A stretch of DNA of 64,000 nucleotides from an uncultured Clostridia bacterium (GTDB lineage: Bacteria > Bacillota > Clostridia > Oscillospirales > Ruminococcaceae), in the NCBI GenBank assembly GCA_947627045.1, contig CANQUM010000005.1, positions 19,974-83,973 on the forward strand, read 5' to 3'. A program made the translations under genes and the position numbers. The notes under the pieces were generated by a model. The model was not told the origin of the DNA. It ran no database searches and saw only the letters and a list, made by a program, of their open reading frames with translations. This document shows positions 45,866 to 56,482 of the stretch, piece after piece (within the stretch, counting starts at the first letter, position 1; the number at the start of each line of letters is the position of its first letter).

Positions 45866-46909
45866 TTGGAAAACATTATTATCAGCCTTAAGGACGCTAT
45901 TGTTGAGTTTGACGGTGAACAGGTTTTAAAAAAGATAAATCTTGATATAATCGACAAGCAGTTTGTAACTCTGCTTGGCCCGTCAGGATGCGGAAAAACT
46001 ACCACGCTCCGAATTATAGGAGGCTTTCAGCAGATGAAAAGCGGCTCCCTTTTTTTCAACAATAAAGACATTACAAAACTGCCTCCTCATAAAAGACAGG
46101 TCAATACTGTTTTTCAAAAATATGCACTGTTTCCTCACTTGAATATATATGACAACATTGCTTTTGGGCTAAAACTGAAAAAGCTAAGCGATAAAGAAAT
46201 CAAATCAAGGGTTCAGGAAACCTTAGAGCTTGTAAATCTCATAGGTTTTGAAAAGCGGTCTATTCACAGTCTTTCAGGCGGTCAGCAGCAAAGAGTTGCA
46301 ATAGCCAGAGCGCTGGTAAACAGACCTAAGGTTCTGCTATTAGACGAGCCTTTGGGTGCTTTGGATTTAAAACTGAGAAAGGGAATGCAGATAGAGCTTA
46401 AAAACATTCAGCAGGAACTTGAGATAACTTTTGTTTATGTAACTCACGATCAGGAGGAAGCATTAACTATGTCGGATACGGTCGTTGTAATGAATGACGG
46501 TATCATACAGCAGATAGGAACTCCCGTTGATATTTACAACGAGCCTAAAAACGCATTTGTCGCAGACTTCATAGGCGACAGCAACATTATAGACGGCATT
46601 ATGAGAAAGGATTTCCTTGTTGATTTTGCAGGTAATTCCTTCACCTGCGTCGACTCGGGCTTTGATAAGGACGAGCTTGTAGATGTTGTAATCAGACCGG
46701 AGGATATAAAGATCGTGCCTCAGATTCAGGGAGCAATTACAGGCGTTGTTGAAAGCGTTATATTTAAGGGCGTTCACTATGAAATGATTGTTGAAGCAAG
46801 CGGTTATAAGTGGAAAGTTCAATCTACCCTTCATGAAGATGTCGGCTCTATTGTGGGTATGAATATCGAACCAATGGATATTCACATTATGCACAAAATG
46901 GAAAACTAA
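45866..46909 (+). CDS. potA: spermidine/putrescine ABC transporter, ATP-binding subunit
   Basis: Walker [10 protein letters not shown] (about 38-46), [15 protein letters not shown] signature, [11 protein letters not shown] (Walker B), the switch histidine in YVTHDQEEA, and a C-terminal TOBE-like domain (VIRPEDIKI). It starts with TTG; a TGA codon lies 3 codons upstream in frame and no earlier start is possible. It powers polyamine uptake with potB, potC and potD. Confidence 0.93.
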   Translation: MENIIISLKDAIVEFDGEQVLKKINLDIIDKQFVTLLGPSGCGKTTTLRIIGGFQQMKSGSLFFNNKDITKLPPHKRQVNTVFQKYALFPHLNIYDNIAFGLKLKKLSDKEIKSRVQETLELVNLIGFEKRSIHSLSGGQQQRVAIARALVNRPKVLLLDEPLGALDLKLRKGMQIELKNIQQELEITFVYVTHDQEEALTMSDTVVVMNDGIIQQIGTPVDIYNEPKNAFVADFIGDSNIIDGIMRKDFLVDFAGNSFTCVDSGFDKDELVDVVIRPEDIKIVPQIQGAITGVVESVIFKGVHYEMIVEASGYKWKVQSTLHEDVGSIVGMNIEPMDIHIMHKMEN

Positions 46910-46958
46910 GCCTGACTTTTGTGATTTTTTAAAACCCTGAAAGGAGGAACGCTCTTAA

Positions 46959-47780
46959 CTGAGCTTAGTTACATTAATGAAATCTAAAATACTAGCTGTT
47001 CCATATATTATATGGATGATAATATTTACAGTTATACCGCTGGGTCTTGTAATTTTCTTTGCATTCACCACCCAAAGCGGAGAGTTCACATTTTCAAATA
47101 TCGTTGCCATGAACGACTATCTGGACGTTTTATTCCGTTCAATTGAATTTTCGGTTATTGCAACGATAATATGCCTTATACTCGGACTTCCCGTTGCCTA
47201 TTTAATATCACGGCTTGCAAGAGGCAAACAAGGGACTATGCTTATGATAGTCATACTTCCAATGTGGATAAACTTTTTGCTCAGGACTTACGCATGGATG
47301 ACACTGCTCGAAGAAAACGGTATTATAAACCGTTTTTTAGGGCTTTTTCATCTTGGTCCATTTAATCTGATAAACAATTCAGGAGCAGTCGTTTTAGGAA
47401 TGATATACAACTATATTCCTTTTATGATCCTGCCTCTATATTCGGTTATGACTAAGATTGACGAAAGCGTGATAGAAGCCGCTCAGGATCTGGGCTGTTC
47501 AGGCTTTCAGATAATAACAAAAATCATTCTTCCCCTTTCAAAGCAGGGAATATCAACAGGAATTATTACCGTATTTGTTCCGTCGGTATCAACATTTATA
47601 ATATCTAGAATGCTCGGCGGCGGAACAAACGATTTGATAGGAGATATTATTGAGTCGCAGTTCTTGGGTAATTCATATAATCCGCATTTAGGCTCTGCGA
47701 TGTCGCTTGTTCTTATGGTAATAGTTTTACTTATTATGAGTCTGTTCAATCAGTTCGGAAGTGAGGAGGCTGTTATTTAA
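46959..47780 (+). CDS. potB: spermidine/putrescine ABC transporter, permease PotB
   Basis: Six hydrophobic segments and the ATPase-contact loop EAAQDLGCSGFQIITKIILP are visible. The first ATG (46977) is 32 bases from the only good ribosome site, AAGGAGG. A CTG at 46959 lies 11 bases after that site and opens an in-frame extension of six residues right behind a stop codon, so I prefer it, with doubt. The length is about 270 residues, typical of PotB. Confidence 0.85.
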   Translation: MSLVTLMKSKILAVPYIIWMIIFTVIPLGLVIFFAFTTQSGEFTFSNIVAMNDYLDVLFRSIEFSVIATIICLILGLPVAYLISRLARGKQGTMLMIVILPMWINFLLRTYAWMTLLEENGIINRFLGLFHLGPFNLINNSGAVVLGMIYNYIPFMILPLYSVMTKIDESVIEAAQDLGCSGFQIITKIILPLSKQGISTGIITVFVPSVSTFIISRMLGGGTNDLIGDIIESQFLGNSYNPHLGSAMSLVLMVIVLLIMSLFNQFGSEEAVI

Positions 47781-48595
47781 TGAATAAAATTCTTTCAAGA
47801 GCAATAACCGCCTTTGTTATAGTTTTTCTGTATATTCCGATTTTGGTGCTTATAGTGTTCTCGTTCAACGAATCAAAATCTAGAGCGAATTTTACAGGTT
47901 TCAGTCTTAGGTGGTATGAAAAGCTGTTTCATAACGAAGCTATTCTTTCAGCTCTTTTTAATACGATAATCATTGCCCTTATATCTTCGCTGATAGCAAC
48001 AGTTATAGGAACAGCGGCGGCTATAGGTATAAACCGAATGAGACCTATTACCAAGTCTACTATAATGAATGTAACCTATATTCCTATAATCAACCCTGAA
48101 ATTATAACAGGCGTCTCGCTCATGCTTTTATTCAGAGCATTTACTGTATATTCGGGATTTGAATTCGGGTTCGTATCGCTGGTTCTTGCACATATTACCT
48201 TTAACATTCCTTATATCATTTACAGCATCATACCAAAGCTGAGACAGATGAATCCAAATTTAGTTGAGGCGGCACAGGATTTAGGATGCAATCCCACACA
48301 GGCATTCTTTAGGATAACGATCCCCGAAATAATGCCGGGCGTGTTATCAGGGTTTTTAATGGCTATCACCTACTCTATCGACGACTTTGTTATAAGCTAT
48401 TTCAACTCGGGAACTACTATTGAAACTCTGCCAATAACCATTTATTCTATGACCAGAAAAAAAGTATCACCTGAAATAAATGCACTTTCAACTATTATAT
48501 TTATAGTGATTCTTGCAGTTTTAATAATTAAAAATGCCATATCAAACTATAAGCTTAGAAAACAACGACTGGAATACTTAGCGTCAAAATCATAA
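47780..48595 (+). CDS. potC: spermidine/putrescine ABC transporter, permease PotC
   Basis: A 271-residue permease with about six membrane segments and the loop EAAQDLGCNPTQAFFRITIPEIMPG. The ATG overlaps the potB stop (TAATG). It pairs with PotB as the channel of the polyamine importer. Confidence 0.93.
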   Translation: MNKILSRAITAFVIVFLYIPILVLIVFSFNESKSRANFTGFSLRWYEKLFHNEAILSALFNTIIIALISSLIATVIGTAAAIGINRMRPITKSTIMNVTYIPIINPEIITGVSLMLLFRAFTVYSGFEFGFVSLVLAHITFNIPYIIYSIIPKLRQMNPNLVEAAQDLGCNPTQAFFRITIPEIMPGVLSGFLMAITYSIDDFVISYFNSGTTIETLPITIYSMTRKKVSPEINALSTIIFIVILAVLIIKNAISNYKLRKQRLEYLASKS

Positions 48596-48611
48596 TTTTG
48601 TTAAGTTTACT

Positions 48612-48640
48612 TTGATAATTTTCTAAAATTGTGTTATACT
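48612..48640 (+). promoter_or_regulatory. internal promoter before potD
   Basis: TTGATA (48612-48617), 17 bases and TATACT (48635-48640) lie 17 bases before the potD start. Extra transcription of the binding protein over the permease is common in ABC importers. Confidence 0.6.
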
Positions 48641-48657
48641 GACAAAGGAGCTTTTAA

Positions 48658-50019
48658 ATGAAAAAAAACTTTGTTATTTTTATTACATTGTTGCTTATGA
48701 TGCTTACCGGCTGTACGATAAACAACAGCCAGTCAGAAAATAATTTGCCGGCAGAAAGCAATACCCAAAGTCAGCTTTCCTCAAGTGAAGTCAGCGAGAA
48801 AAGTGAAACAGTTAATACTCAGTCAACAAAAAGCATCAGCCGTGATGATGTTAATATGGATACCATTTTGACAAAGCTGGATAAAAACCTGCTGTCAAAC
48901 TATGACTATTCCCGCCTAAAGAACAAAAATATAACCCTTAATGTGTGTAACTGGGGTGAATATATGGCGGTAAATCAGGACGAGTATTTTGATGTAAATA
49001 ATGAGTTTGAAAAGCTCACCGGCATCAAGGTAAATTATAAGACCTTTGCCACCAATGAAGAGCTATACTCAAAGCTGAAAAGCGGAGGCGGAGATTATGA
49101 TGTAGTTATCCCTTCCGATTATATGATCTCAAAAATGATAAAAGAGGGTCTTATTCAGAAGCTGGATTACAGCAATATTCCGAATTTCAGTTATATTGAC
49201 AAAAAGTTTGTAGGTCTTGAATATGACCCTGAAAATGAATACTCTGTTCCCTACACATGGGGAATAGTATGTATCGTCTACAACAAGAAAATGGTAAAAA
49301 AAGAGATAACAGGCTGGTGCGATTTGTGGGACGAGACTAATGACAATAACATTCTTATGTTCAACAATCCCCGCGACGCTTTTGGAATTGCACTTACCTA
49401 TCTTGGTTATTCTCAGAATACTGAAAACAAAAAAGAGCTTGAAGAAGCAGCAAGCACTCTGAAACAGCAAAAAAATCTTGTACAAGCATATGTTATGGAC
49501 GAGATTTTTGATAAAATCGGCGGCGAGTCTTCGGCAATAGCACCTTATTATGCAGGCGATGTTCAGACAATGATAGATGAAAATTCTAATCTTGACTTCT
49601 GTATACCAAAAGAAGGCACTAACAAGTTCGTTGACGCAGCTTGTATACCGACAGCCGCTAAAAACAAGGAAGCTGCTGAAATGTATATCAATTTCTTAAA
49701 TGAAATCCAGGTAGCTTATGCAAACTGCGATTATCTATGCTATTCAACTCCGCACACAGGCGTTTACAGTCTTTTCGACGATGAAGTAAAAGCAAATCCG
49801 CTTCGCTGTCCGCCTGACGATTATCTTAACGAAAAAACAGAAGTGTTTATAAATCTTTCTGACGAGACTAACGCATATACTCAAGAGCTTTGGAATCAAA
49901 TCAAAATCGAGAAATCAAAATCGCCTTGGCTTGTACCGGCATTTCTTTTGATTTCAATTGCCCTTACATTTTTCCTGAATATAAGACGTTCAAGAAAGAA
50001 AAAGCAGGATATATTTTAA
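48658..50019 (+). CDS. potD: polyamine-binding lipoprotein PotD with a C-terminal membrane segment
   Basis: The start MKKNFVIFITLLLMMLTGC is a lipoprotein signal with the lipid-modified cysteine at C19. A Ser/Gln/Asn-rich linker (20-75) leads to the periplasmic-binding-protein fold with NVCNWGEY, YDVVIPSDYMI, VPYTWGIV and PYYAGDV. An unusual hydrophobic segment (about 424-442) and a basic end (RRSRKKKQ) follow, so the protein may be held at both ends. AAAGGAG precedes the ATG. Confidence 0.92.
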   Translation: MKKNFVIFITLLLMMLTGCTINNSQSENNLPAESNTQSQLSSSEVSEKSETVNTQSTKSISRDDVNMDTILTKLDKNLLSNYDYSRLKNKNITLNVCNWGEYMAVNQDEYFDVNNEFEKLTGIKVNYKTFATNEELYSKLKSGGGDYDVVIPSDYMISKMIKEGLIQKLDYSNIPNFSYIDKKFVGLEYDPENEYSVPYTWGIVCIVYNKKMVKKEITGWCDLWDETNDNNILMFNNPRDAFGIALTYLGYSQNTENKKELEEAASTLKQQKNLVQAYVMDEIFDKIGGESSAIAPYYAGDVQTMIDENSNLDFCIPKEGTNKFVDAACIPTAAKNKEAAEMYINFLNEIQVAYANCDYLCYSTPHTGVYSLFDDEVKANPLRCPPDDYLNEKTEVFINLSDETNAYTQELWNQIKIEKSKSPWLVPAFLLISIALTFFLNIRRSRKKKQDIF

Positions 50020-50042
50020 ATTTATATATAAGGAGATTTTTT

Positions 50043-51200
50043 ATGACAAGCAATACTAACGGTGTTTTATTTGAACCGCAAACACAGGTTGGACCTTTAG
50101 GGATCATCGGAATGAACGGCACTCAGGAGATTTGTGCTAAAATCGACGGCTACCTTACAAAATGGGCGGCAGAAAGCGGAATCCTCAAAGACAGCTATCT
50201 GATTGAAGTTGACTGTCCTAGGTTTGCATCAGGCGACGGAAAAGGTATTATAAAATCTACCGTTCGGGGCGATGACCTGTTCATTATCTGCGATGTAGGA
50301 AACTACAACTGCACATACGATTATTTCGGAATGAAAAACCATATGTCTCCCGACGACCACTATCAGGACTTAAAGAGAATTATTCAGGCAGCCGGCGGAA
50401 AAGCACATAGAATAAATGTTATTATGCCTATTCTCTACGGCGGAAGACAGCACAGAAGAAGCTACCGTGAATCTTTAGACTGTGCAGTTGCTCTTCAGGA
50501 GCTTGAGGCTATGGGCGTTTCAAACATTCTCACCTTTGACGCACACGATCCCCGAGTGCAGAACGCAGTTCCGCTGATGGGCTTTGACAATATAATTCCT
50601 TCGTATCAGGTGTTAAAGGCAATGTTCAGAAACCTTGACGACATAGTTATTGACAAAGACCACTTTATGATCATATCACCGGACGAGGGCGCTATTAACA
50701 GAAATATGTATTATGCTTCAGTTTTAAGCGTTAATCTCGGGCTGTTCTATAAACGGCGTGATTATTCGACTGTTGTAAACGGAAGAAACCCAATTGTTGC
50801 TCACGAATATCTGGGTAACGACGTCGAGGGCAAAGACGTTTTCGTAGCAGACGACATTATATCTTCTGGTGAGTCTGTACTCGACCTCGCCTACGAACTA
50901 AAAAAGAGAAAGGCTAGAAAAATATACGCTTACGCTACCTATGCGATATTTACAAACGGACTTGAAAAGTTCGACACGGCTGTTAAAGATGGCATAATCG
51001 ACGGAGTTTTTGGTTCCAATCTGACATACCGTTCTCCTGAACTTTTAAGCAGAGACTGGTTTTATGAGGTTGATGTTTCAAAATATATTGCATACTTCAT
51101 AGCGTCGTTGAATCACGACTTATCAATTTCATCTATAATTGACCCACACGAGAAAATAAAAAATCTTCTTAAAGAACATAAACATTTGACTGTCAGATAA
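50043..51200 (+). CDS. prs: ribose-phosphate pyrophosphokinase (PRPP synthetase)
   Basis: Makes PRPP from ribose-5-phosphate and ATP. Recognisable family parts: DDLFIICDVG, RINVIMPILYGGRQHRRSYRES (counterpart of the RQDRK loop), LTFDAHDPRVQNAV (counterpart of the LDLH flag), and the PRPP loop VADDIISSGES. At 385 residues it is about 70 longer than standard Prs and diverges in sequence. The ATG at 50043 follows AAGGAGATTTTTT. It lies 23 bases after potD. Confidence 0.85.
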   Translation: MTSNTNGVLFEPQTQVGPLGIIGMNGTQEICAKIDGYLTKWAAESGILKDSYLIEVDCPRFASGDGKGIIKSTVRGDDLFIICDVGNYNCTYDYFGMKNHMSPDDHYQDLKRIIQAAGGKAHRINVIMPILYGGRQHRRSYRESLDCAVALQELEAMGVSNILTFDAHDPRVQNAVPLMGFDNIIPSYQVLKAMFRNLDDIVIDKDHFMIISPDEGAINRNMYYASVLSVNLGLFYKRRDYSTVVNGRNPIVAHEYLGNDVEGKDVFVADDIISSGESVLDLAYELKKRKARKIYAYATYAIFTNGLEKFDTAVKDGIIDGVFGSNLTYRSPELLSRDWFYEVDVSKYIAYFIASLNHDLSISSIIDPHEKIKNLLKEHKHLTVR

Positions 51201-51206
51201 AAATTT

Positions 51207-51242
51207 AAGGTGTACATCTAATTTTGATGTACACCTTTTTAA
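51207..51242. terminator. terminator between prs and tadA
   Basis: A 12-bp perfect stem (AAGGTGTACATC at 51207-51218, GATGTACACCTT at 51226-51237) followed by TTTTT for the plus strand; the opposite side has TTAAATTTTT and may serve tadA. Confidence 0.85.
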
Positions 51243-51250
51243 TTCTCACT

Positions 51251-51718
51251 TTAAAATTCATTTTTTTTATCCCTCAACCGCCTGAAAAAATCCTTTATTA
51301 TATCAGAACATTCATCAAGCAGAATTCCGCTTTCAACCTTCGGACAATGATTAAACCTTCCGTCGAACAGATTTATTGTAGAACCCACGGCCCCGAATCT
51401 ATGGTCAAATGCTCCGATATAAACCTTTTCTATACGACTGTTTATAATTGCCCCCGCACACATAGCACAAGGCTCTAATGTCACATACATATCGCAGCCT
51501 ATAAGTCTCCAGCCCCCTAGATTTCTGCTCGCCTCGTTAATTGCAATTATCTCAGCGTGTGCAAGCGGAGATTTATCTGTTTCACGGCGGTTATAGCCTT
51601 CGCCTATTATTTCTCCTGTTTTGTTATTCACAACAACTGCCCCTACAGGAACTTCTCCGATCTCTGCCGCTTTAGTTGCAAGCTCCAACGCTCTGTTCAT
51701 ATAAAAGGTTTTATTCAT
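51251..51718 (-). CDS. tadA: tRNA-specific adenosine deaminase
   Basis: Converts A34 to inosine in tRNA-Arg(ACG). The zinc motif HAEIIAINEA (His and catalytic Glu) and PCAMCAGAI (two Cys) are intact. Length 155 is typical. GGAGAAG precedes the ATG. It has its own promoter at 51750-51778. Confidence 0.95.
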   Translation of the reverse strand: MNKTFYMNRALELATKAAEIGEVPVGAVVVNNKTGEIIGEGYNRRETDKSPLAHAEIIAINEASRNLGGWRLIGCDMYVTLEPCAMCAGAIINSRIEKVYIGAFDHRFGAVGSTINLFDGRFNHCPKVESGILLDECSDIIKDFFRRLRDKKNEF

Positions 51719-51749
51719 TTTACTTCTCCGATTTGTTATTTATTGATTT

Positions 51750-51778
51750 ATTGTACCATACAAAATAAAAGCTGTAAA
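51750..51778 (-). promoter_or_regulatory. promoter of tadA
   Basis: On the minus strand TTTACA (51773-51778), 17 bases and TACAAT (51750-51755) with TGG in front (extended -10), starting just after the tuf terminator. Confidence 0.65.
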
Positions 51779-51780
51779 CA

Positions 51781-51810
51781 AAAAGCCATCGGAACTTTCC
51801 GATGGCTTTT
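51781..51810 (-). terminator. terminator after tuf
   Basis: A 12-bp stem (AAAAGCCATCGG at 51781-51792 with CCGATGGCTTTT at 51799-51810), extendable by GGAA/TTCC, then TTTTTGTTT on the minus strand. It closes the str operon. Confidence 0.85.
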
Positions 51811-51825
51811 ATATTTATACGTTAA

Positions 51826-53025
51826 TTACTTTTCGATAGATGTAACAACGCCTGAACCTACTGTTCTGCCGCCCTCACGGATAGCAAAACGAAGTCCTTC
51901 TTCAATAGCGATTGGAGTGATAAGCTCAACGCCAATTTCTACGTTATCGCCAGGCATACACATTTCCTTGTCAGCAGGAAGTGTGATAACGCCGGTAACG
52001 TCAGTTGTTCTGAAATAGAACTGAGGTCTGTAGTTGTTAAAGAAAGGTGTATGACGTCCGCCTTCATCCTTCTTCAAAACGTAAACCTGACCCTTAAACT
52101 TTGTCTCCGGGTGAATTGAGTTAGGTGCACAGAGAACCTGACCTCTTTCGATGTCCTCTCTCTGAACTCCACGGAGAAGAGCACCAATGTTATCTCCAGC
52201 CTCAGCGTAGTCAAGAATCTTTCTGAACATCTCGATACCTGTTACAACTGTCTTAGCTCTTTCCTCTGTCAAACCGATGATTTCAACTTCGTCGCCGGTT
52301 GTAAGTCTTCCTCTTTCTACTCTACCAGTAGCAACTGTTCCACGTCCTGTGATTGTGAAAACGTCCTCAACAGGCATAAGGAACGGCTGGTCAGAAGCTC
52401 TTTCAGGAGTTGGAATATACTCATCAACTGCATCCATAAGCTCAAGAATAGGAGCGTATGCAGGATCATTAATATCGTCCGGAGCCTCTAATGCTTTAAG
52501 AGCTGAACCCTTGATGATCGGAATATCATCACCAGGGAACTCATACTCGTTAAGAGTCTCTCTAATGTCCATTTCAACCAACTCAAGAAGCTCTGGGTCG
52601 TCAACCTGGTCAGCCTTGTTCATAAATACTACGATATATGGAACTCCAACCTGACGAGCAAGAAGCAAGTGCTCTTTTGTCTGAGCCATAGGTCCGTCTG
52701 ATGAAGCTACAACGAGGATAGCTCCGTCCATCTGAGCAGCACCTGTGATCATGTTCTTTACATAGTCAGCGTGTCCCGGACAGTCAACGTGTGCATAGTG
52801 ACGCTTATCTGTTTCATACTCAACGTGAGCTGTGTTGATCGTGATTCCACGCTCTCTCTCCTCAGGAGCGCCGTCGATCTTATCATAAGCCTCAAACTGT
52901 GCAAGACCCTTTAAATGAAGTGCCTTTGTGATCGCTGCTGTTAAGGTTGTTTTACCATGGTCAACGTGTCCTATAGTACCAATGTTGACATGGGGTTTAG
53001 TTCTTTCAAATTTTTCCTTTGCCAT
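51826..53025 (-). CDS. tuf: elongation factor Tu
   Basis: GTPase that brings aminoacyl-tRNA to the ribosome. G1 GHVDHGKT at 19-26, [19 protein letters not shown] and the effector region RGITINTAH are all present; three-domain length 399. GGGAGGAAAT precedes the ATG. It has its own promoter in addition to read-through from fusA. Confidence 0.98.
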   Translation of the reverse strand: MAKEKFERTKPHVNIGTIGHVDHGKTTLTAAITKALHLKGLAQFEAYDKIDGAPEERERGITINTAHVEYETDKRHYAHVDCPGHADYVKNMITGAAQMDGAILVVASSDGPMAQTKEHLLLARQVGVPYIVVFMNKADQVDDPELLELVEMDIRETLNEYEFPGDDIPIIKGSALKALEAPDDINDPAYAPILELMDAVDEYIPTPERASDQPFLMPVEDVFTITGRGTVATGRVERGRLTTGDEVEIIGLTEERAKTVVTGIEMFRKILDYAEAGDNIGALLRGVQREDIERGQVLCAPNSIHPETKFKGQVYVLKKDEGGRHTPFFNNYRPQFYFRTTDVTGVITLPADKEMCMPGDNVEIGVELITPIAIEEGLRFAIREGGRTVGSGVVTSIEK

Positions 53026-53084
53026 TTGGATTTCCTCCCTTAAAAATAAATTGATATTTGTTACTTTTCTAAAGTTATAAAAGT

Positions 53085-53113
53085 ATTATACCCTACTTCC
53101 CCAAGAATTTCAA
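53085..53113 (-). promoter_or_regulatory. separate promoter of tuf
   Basis: On the minus strand TTGAAA (53108-53113), 17 bases and a perfect TATAAT (53085-53090) in the 123-base fusA-tuf gap, 59 bases before tuf. Confidence 0.7.
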
Positions 53114-53148
53114 GTCTTTTTACGTATTTTTTTATCTAAATACATAAT

Positions 53149-55233
<2,085 letters not shown>

Positions 55234-55251
55234 AAAATCCTCCTATTAATA

Positions 55252-55722
55252 TTACCAACGATAGTGAGCGAAAGCCTTGTTTGCTTCTGCCATTTTGTGC
55301 GTATCGTCTTTCTTCTTGCAAGCTCCTCCAACGCCGTTTACAGCGTCCATGATCTCTGCTGCAAGCTTTTCCTTCATAGTTTTTTCATGTCTTGCTCTAG
55401 CATAGTTTGTCAGCCATCTAAGCCCCAGTGTCTGACGTCTTTCCGGACGTACCTCCATAGGTACCTGATATGTCGAACCTCCGACACGGCGAGCCTTTAC
55501 CTCAAGGCTTGGCATAATATTTTCCATTGCCTGTTCAAAAGCCTCTAAAGCCGGCTTTCCTGTTTTTTCTTCTACAATTTCAAATGCTCCGTATACTATT
55601 TTCTGAGCAACACCCTTCTTACCGTCAAGCATTACGTTGTTGATAAGACGTGTTACCAGCTTTGATTTGTATATCGGGTCTTGCAAAACATCTCTTTTTG
55701 CAACTTTACCTCTTCTTGGCAC
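55252..55722 (-). CDS. rpsG: 30S ribosomal protein S7
   Basis: [25 protein letters not shown] at the start and the C-terminal RWxx-type end (NKAFAHYRW). The GTG at 55722 has GGAGGG 7 bases upstream and gives the normal 156 residues; an earlier ATG would overlap the ribosome site. S7 organises the 16S rRNA 3' domain and in E. coli represses its own operon from the rpsL-rpsG gap. Confidence 0.97.
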   Translation of the reverse strand: MPRRGKVAKRDVLQDPIYKSKLVTRLINNVMLDGKKGVAQKIVYGAFEIVEEKTGKPALEAFEQAMENIMPSLEVKARRVGGSTYQVPMEVRPERRQTLGLRWLTNYARARHEKTMKEKLAAEIMDAVNGVGGACKKKDDTHKMAEANKAFAHYRW

Positions 55723-55740
55723 TATAATTCCCTCCTTCAT

Positions 55741-55865
55741 AGAATGATATCATAGGTACTCGCTCTGCGGTCTTGACCGCAGCCCCGTCAGTCCAATGCA
55801 GAGGTACTATATATATAATACTCCACATTAACTGTGGTTATTGAGTTTTACCTTAATTTTCAGGC
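55741..55865 (-). other. structured rpsL-rpsG intercistronic region
   Basis: A perfect 8-bp hairpin with a 2-base gap (CTGCGGTC/GACCGCAG, 55765-55782) and a second 5-bp hairpin (CCACA/TGTGG, 55823-55837) separate rpsL from rpsG, with GGTAC repeated on both sides of the first. The gap is long for this operon. It is a candidate binding site for S7, by analogy with E. coli. Confidence 0.4.
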
Positions 55866-56282
55866 TTATTTGCCCTTTGGTCTCTTCGCACCGTACTTTG
55901 AACGAGCTTGCATTCTTCCTGTTACGCCTTGAGCGTCAAGAGTTCCTCTGATGATGTGATAACGCACACCCGGAAGATCTTTAACTCTTCCGCCTCTGAT
56001 CATAACAACGCTGTGCTCCTGAAGATTATGACCAACGCCCGGAATGTATGCAGTAACTTCCTGACCGTTTGTGAGCTTTACTCTGGCAATCTTTCTCATA
56101 GCTGAGTTAGGCTTCTTAGGTGTAGCTGTTTTAACTGCTGTACAAACGCCGCGCTTTTGCGGACAGCTTTGGTCAATTACAGCCTTCTTCTGAGCGTTAA
56201 AGCCCTTTTGAAGTGCAGGTGCAGTGGACTTTGACGTAGACATTTTTCTTCCGCTTCTCACCAGCTGATTAAATGTAGGCAT
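55866..56282 (-). CDS. rpsL: 30S ribosomal protein S12
   Basis: [36 protein letters not shown] and [30 protein letters not shown] are the conserved decoding-site parts. PKKPNSA keeps the usual lysines at streptomycin-relevant positions, and the second loop (VKDLPGV) is also unaltered. AAAGGAGAGAAG precedes the ATG. It heads the rpsL-rpsG-fusA-tuf operon. Confidence 0.98.
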   Translation of the reverse strand: MPTFNQLVRSGRKMSTSKSTAPALQKGFNAQKKAVIDQSCPQKRGVCTAVKTATPKKPNSAMRKIARVKLTNGQEVTAYIPGVGHNLQEHSVVMIRGGRVKDLPGVRYHIIRGTLDAQGVTGRMQARSKYGAKRPKGK

Positions 56283-56338
56283 CTTCTCTCTCCTTTCCTA
56301 AAATCTTCCGCAGACCATACGAGGTCAGCATAAAAAAC

Positions 56339-56367
56339 ATTATATACTTAATAATTTCATTTGTCAA
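56339..56367 (-). promoter_or_regulatory. consensus promoter of the str operon
   Basis: On the minus strand a perfect TTGACA (56362-56367), 17 bases and a perfect TATAAT (56339-56344), about 57 bases before rpsL. It restarts transcription after the rpoC terminator. Confidence 0.85.
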
Positions 56368-56440
56368 GCATTTATAAAGAAAAATGATGATAATTTTCCA
56401 AAGGCTTAGTTTTGATTTTAAAAAACAGTTAGCGAATTGA

Positions 56441-56472
56441 TAAAAAAGAACAGCCCTTTTAAGAGCTGTTCT
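56441..56472 (-). terminator. terminator after rpoC
   Basis: AGAACAGC (56447-56454) pairs with GCTGTTCT (56465-56472), followed on the minus strand by TTTTTTATC. It separates rpoBC from the str operon. Confidence 0.85.
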
Positions 56473-56482
56473 GAAATTTTTA

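Noticed and set aside
49890..50042. N-terminal extension of the PRPP synthetase
   Set aside because: The extra 51 codons overlap the end of potD and the ATG at 50043 has a clear ribosome site.
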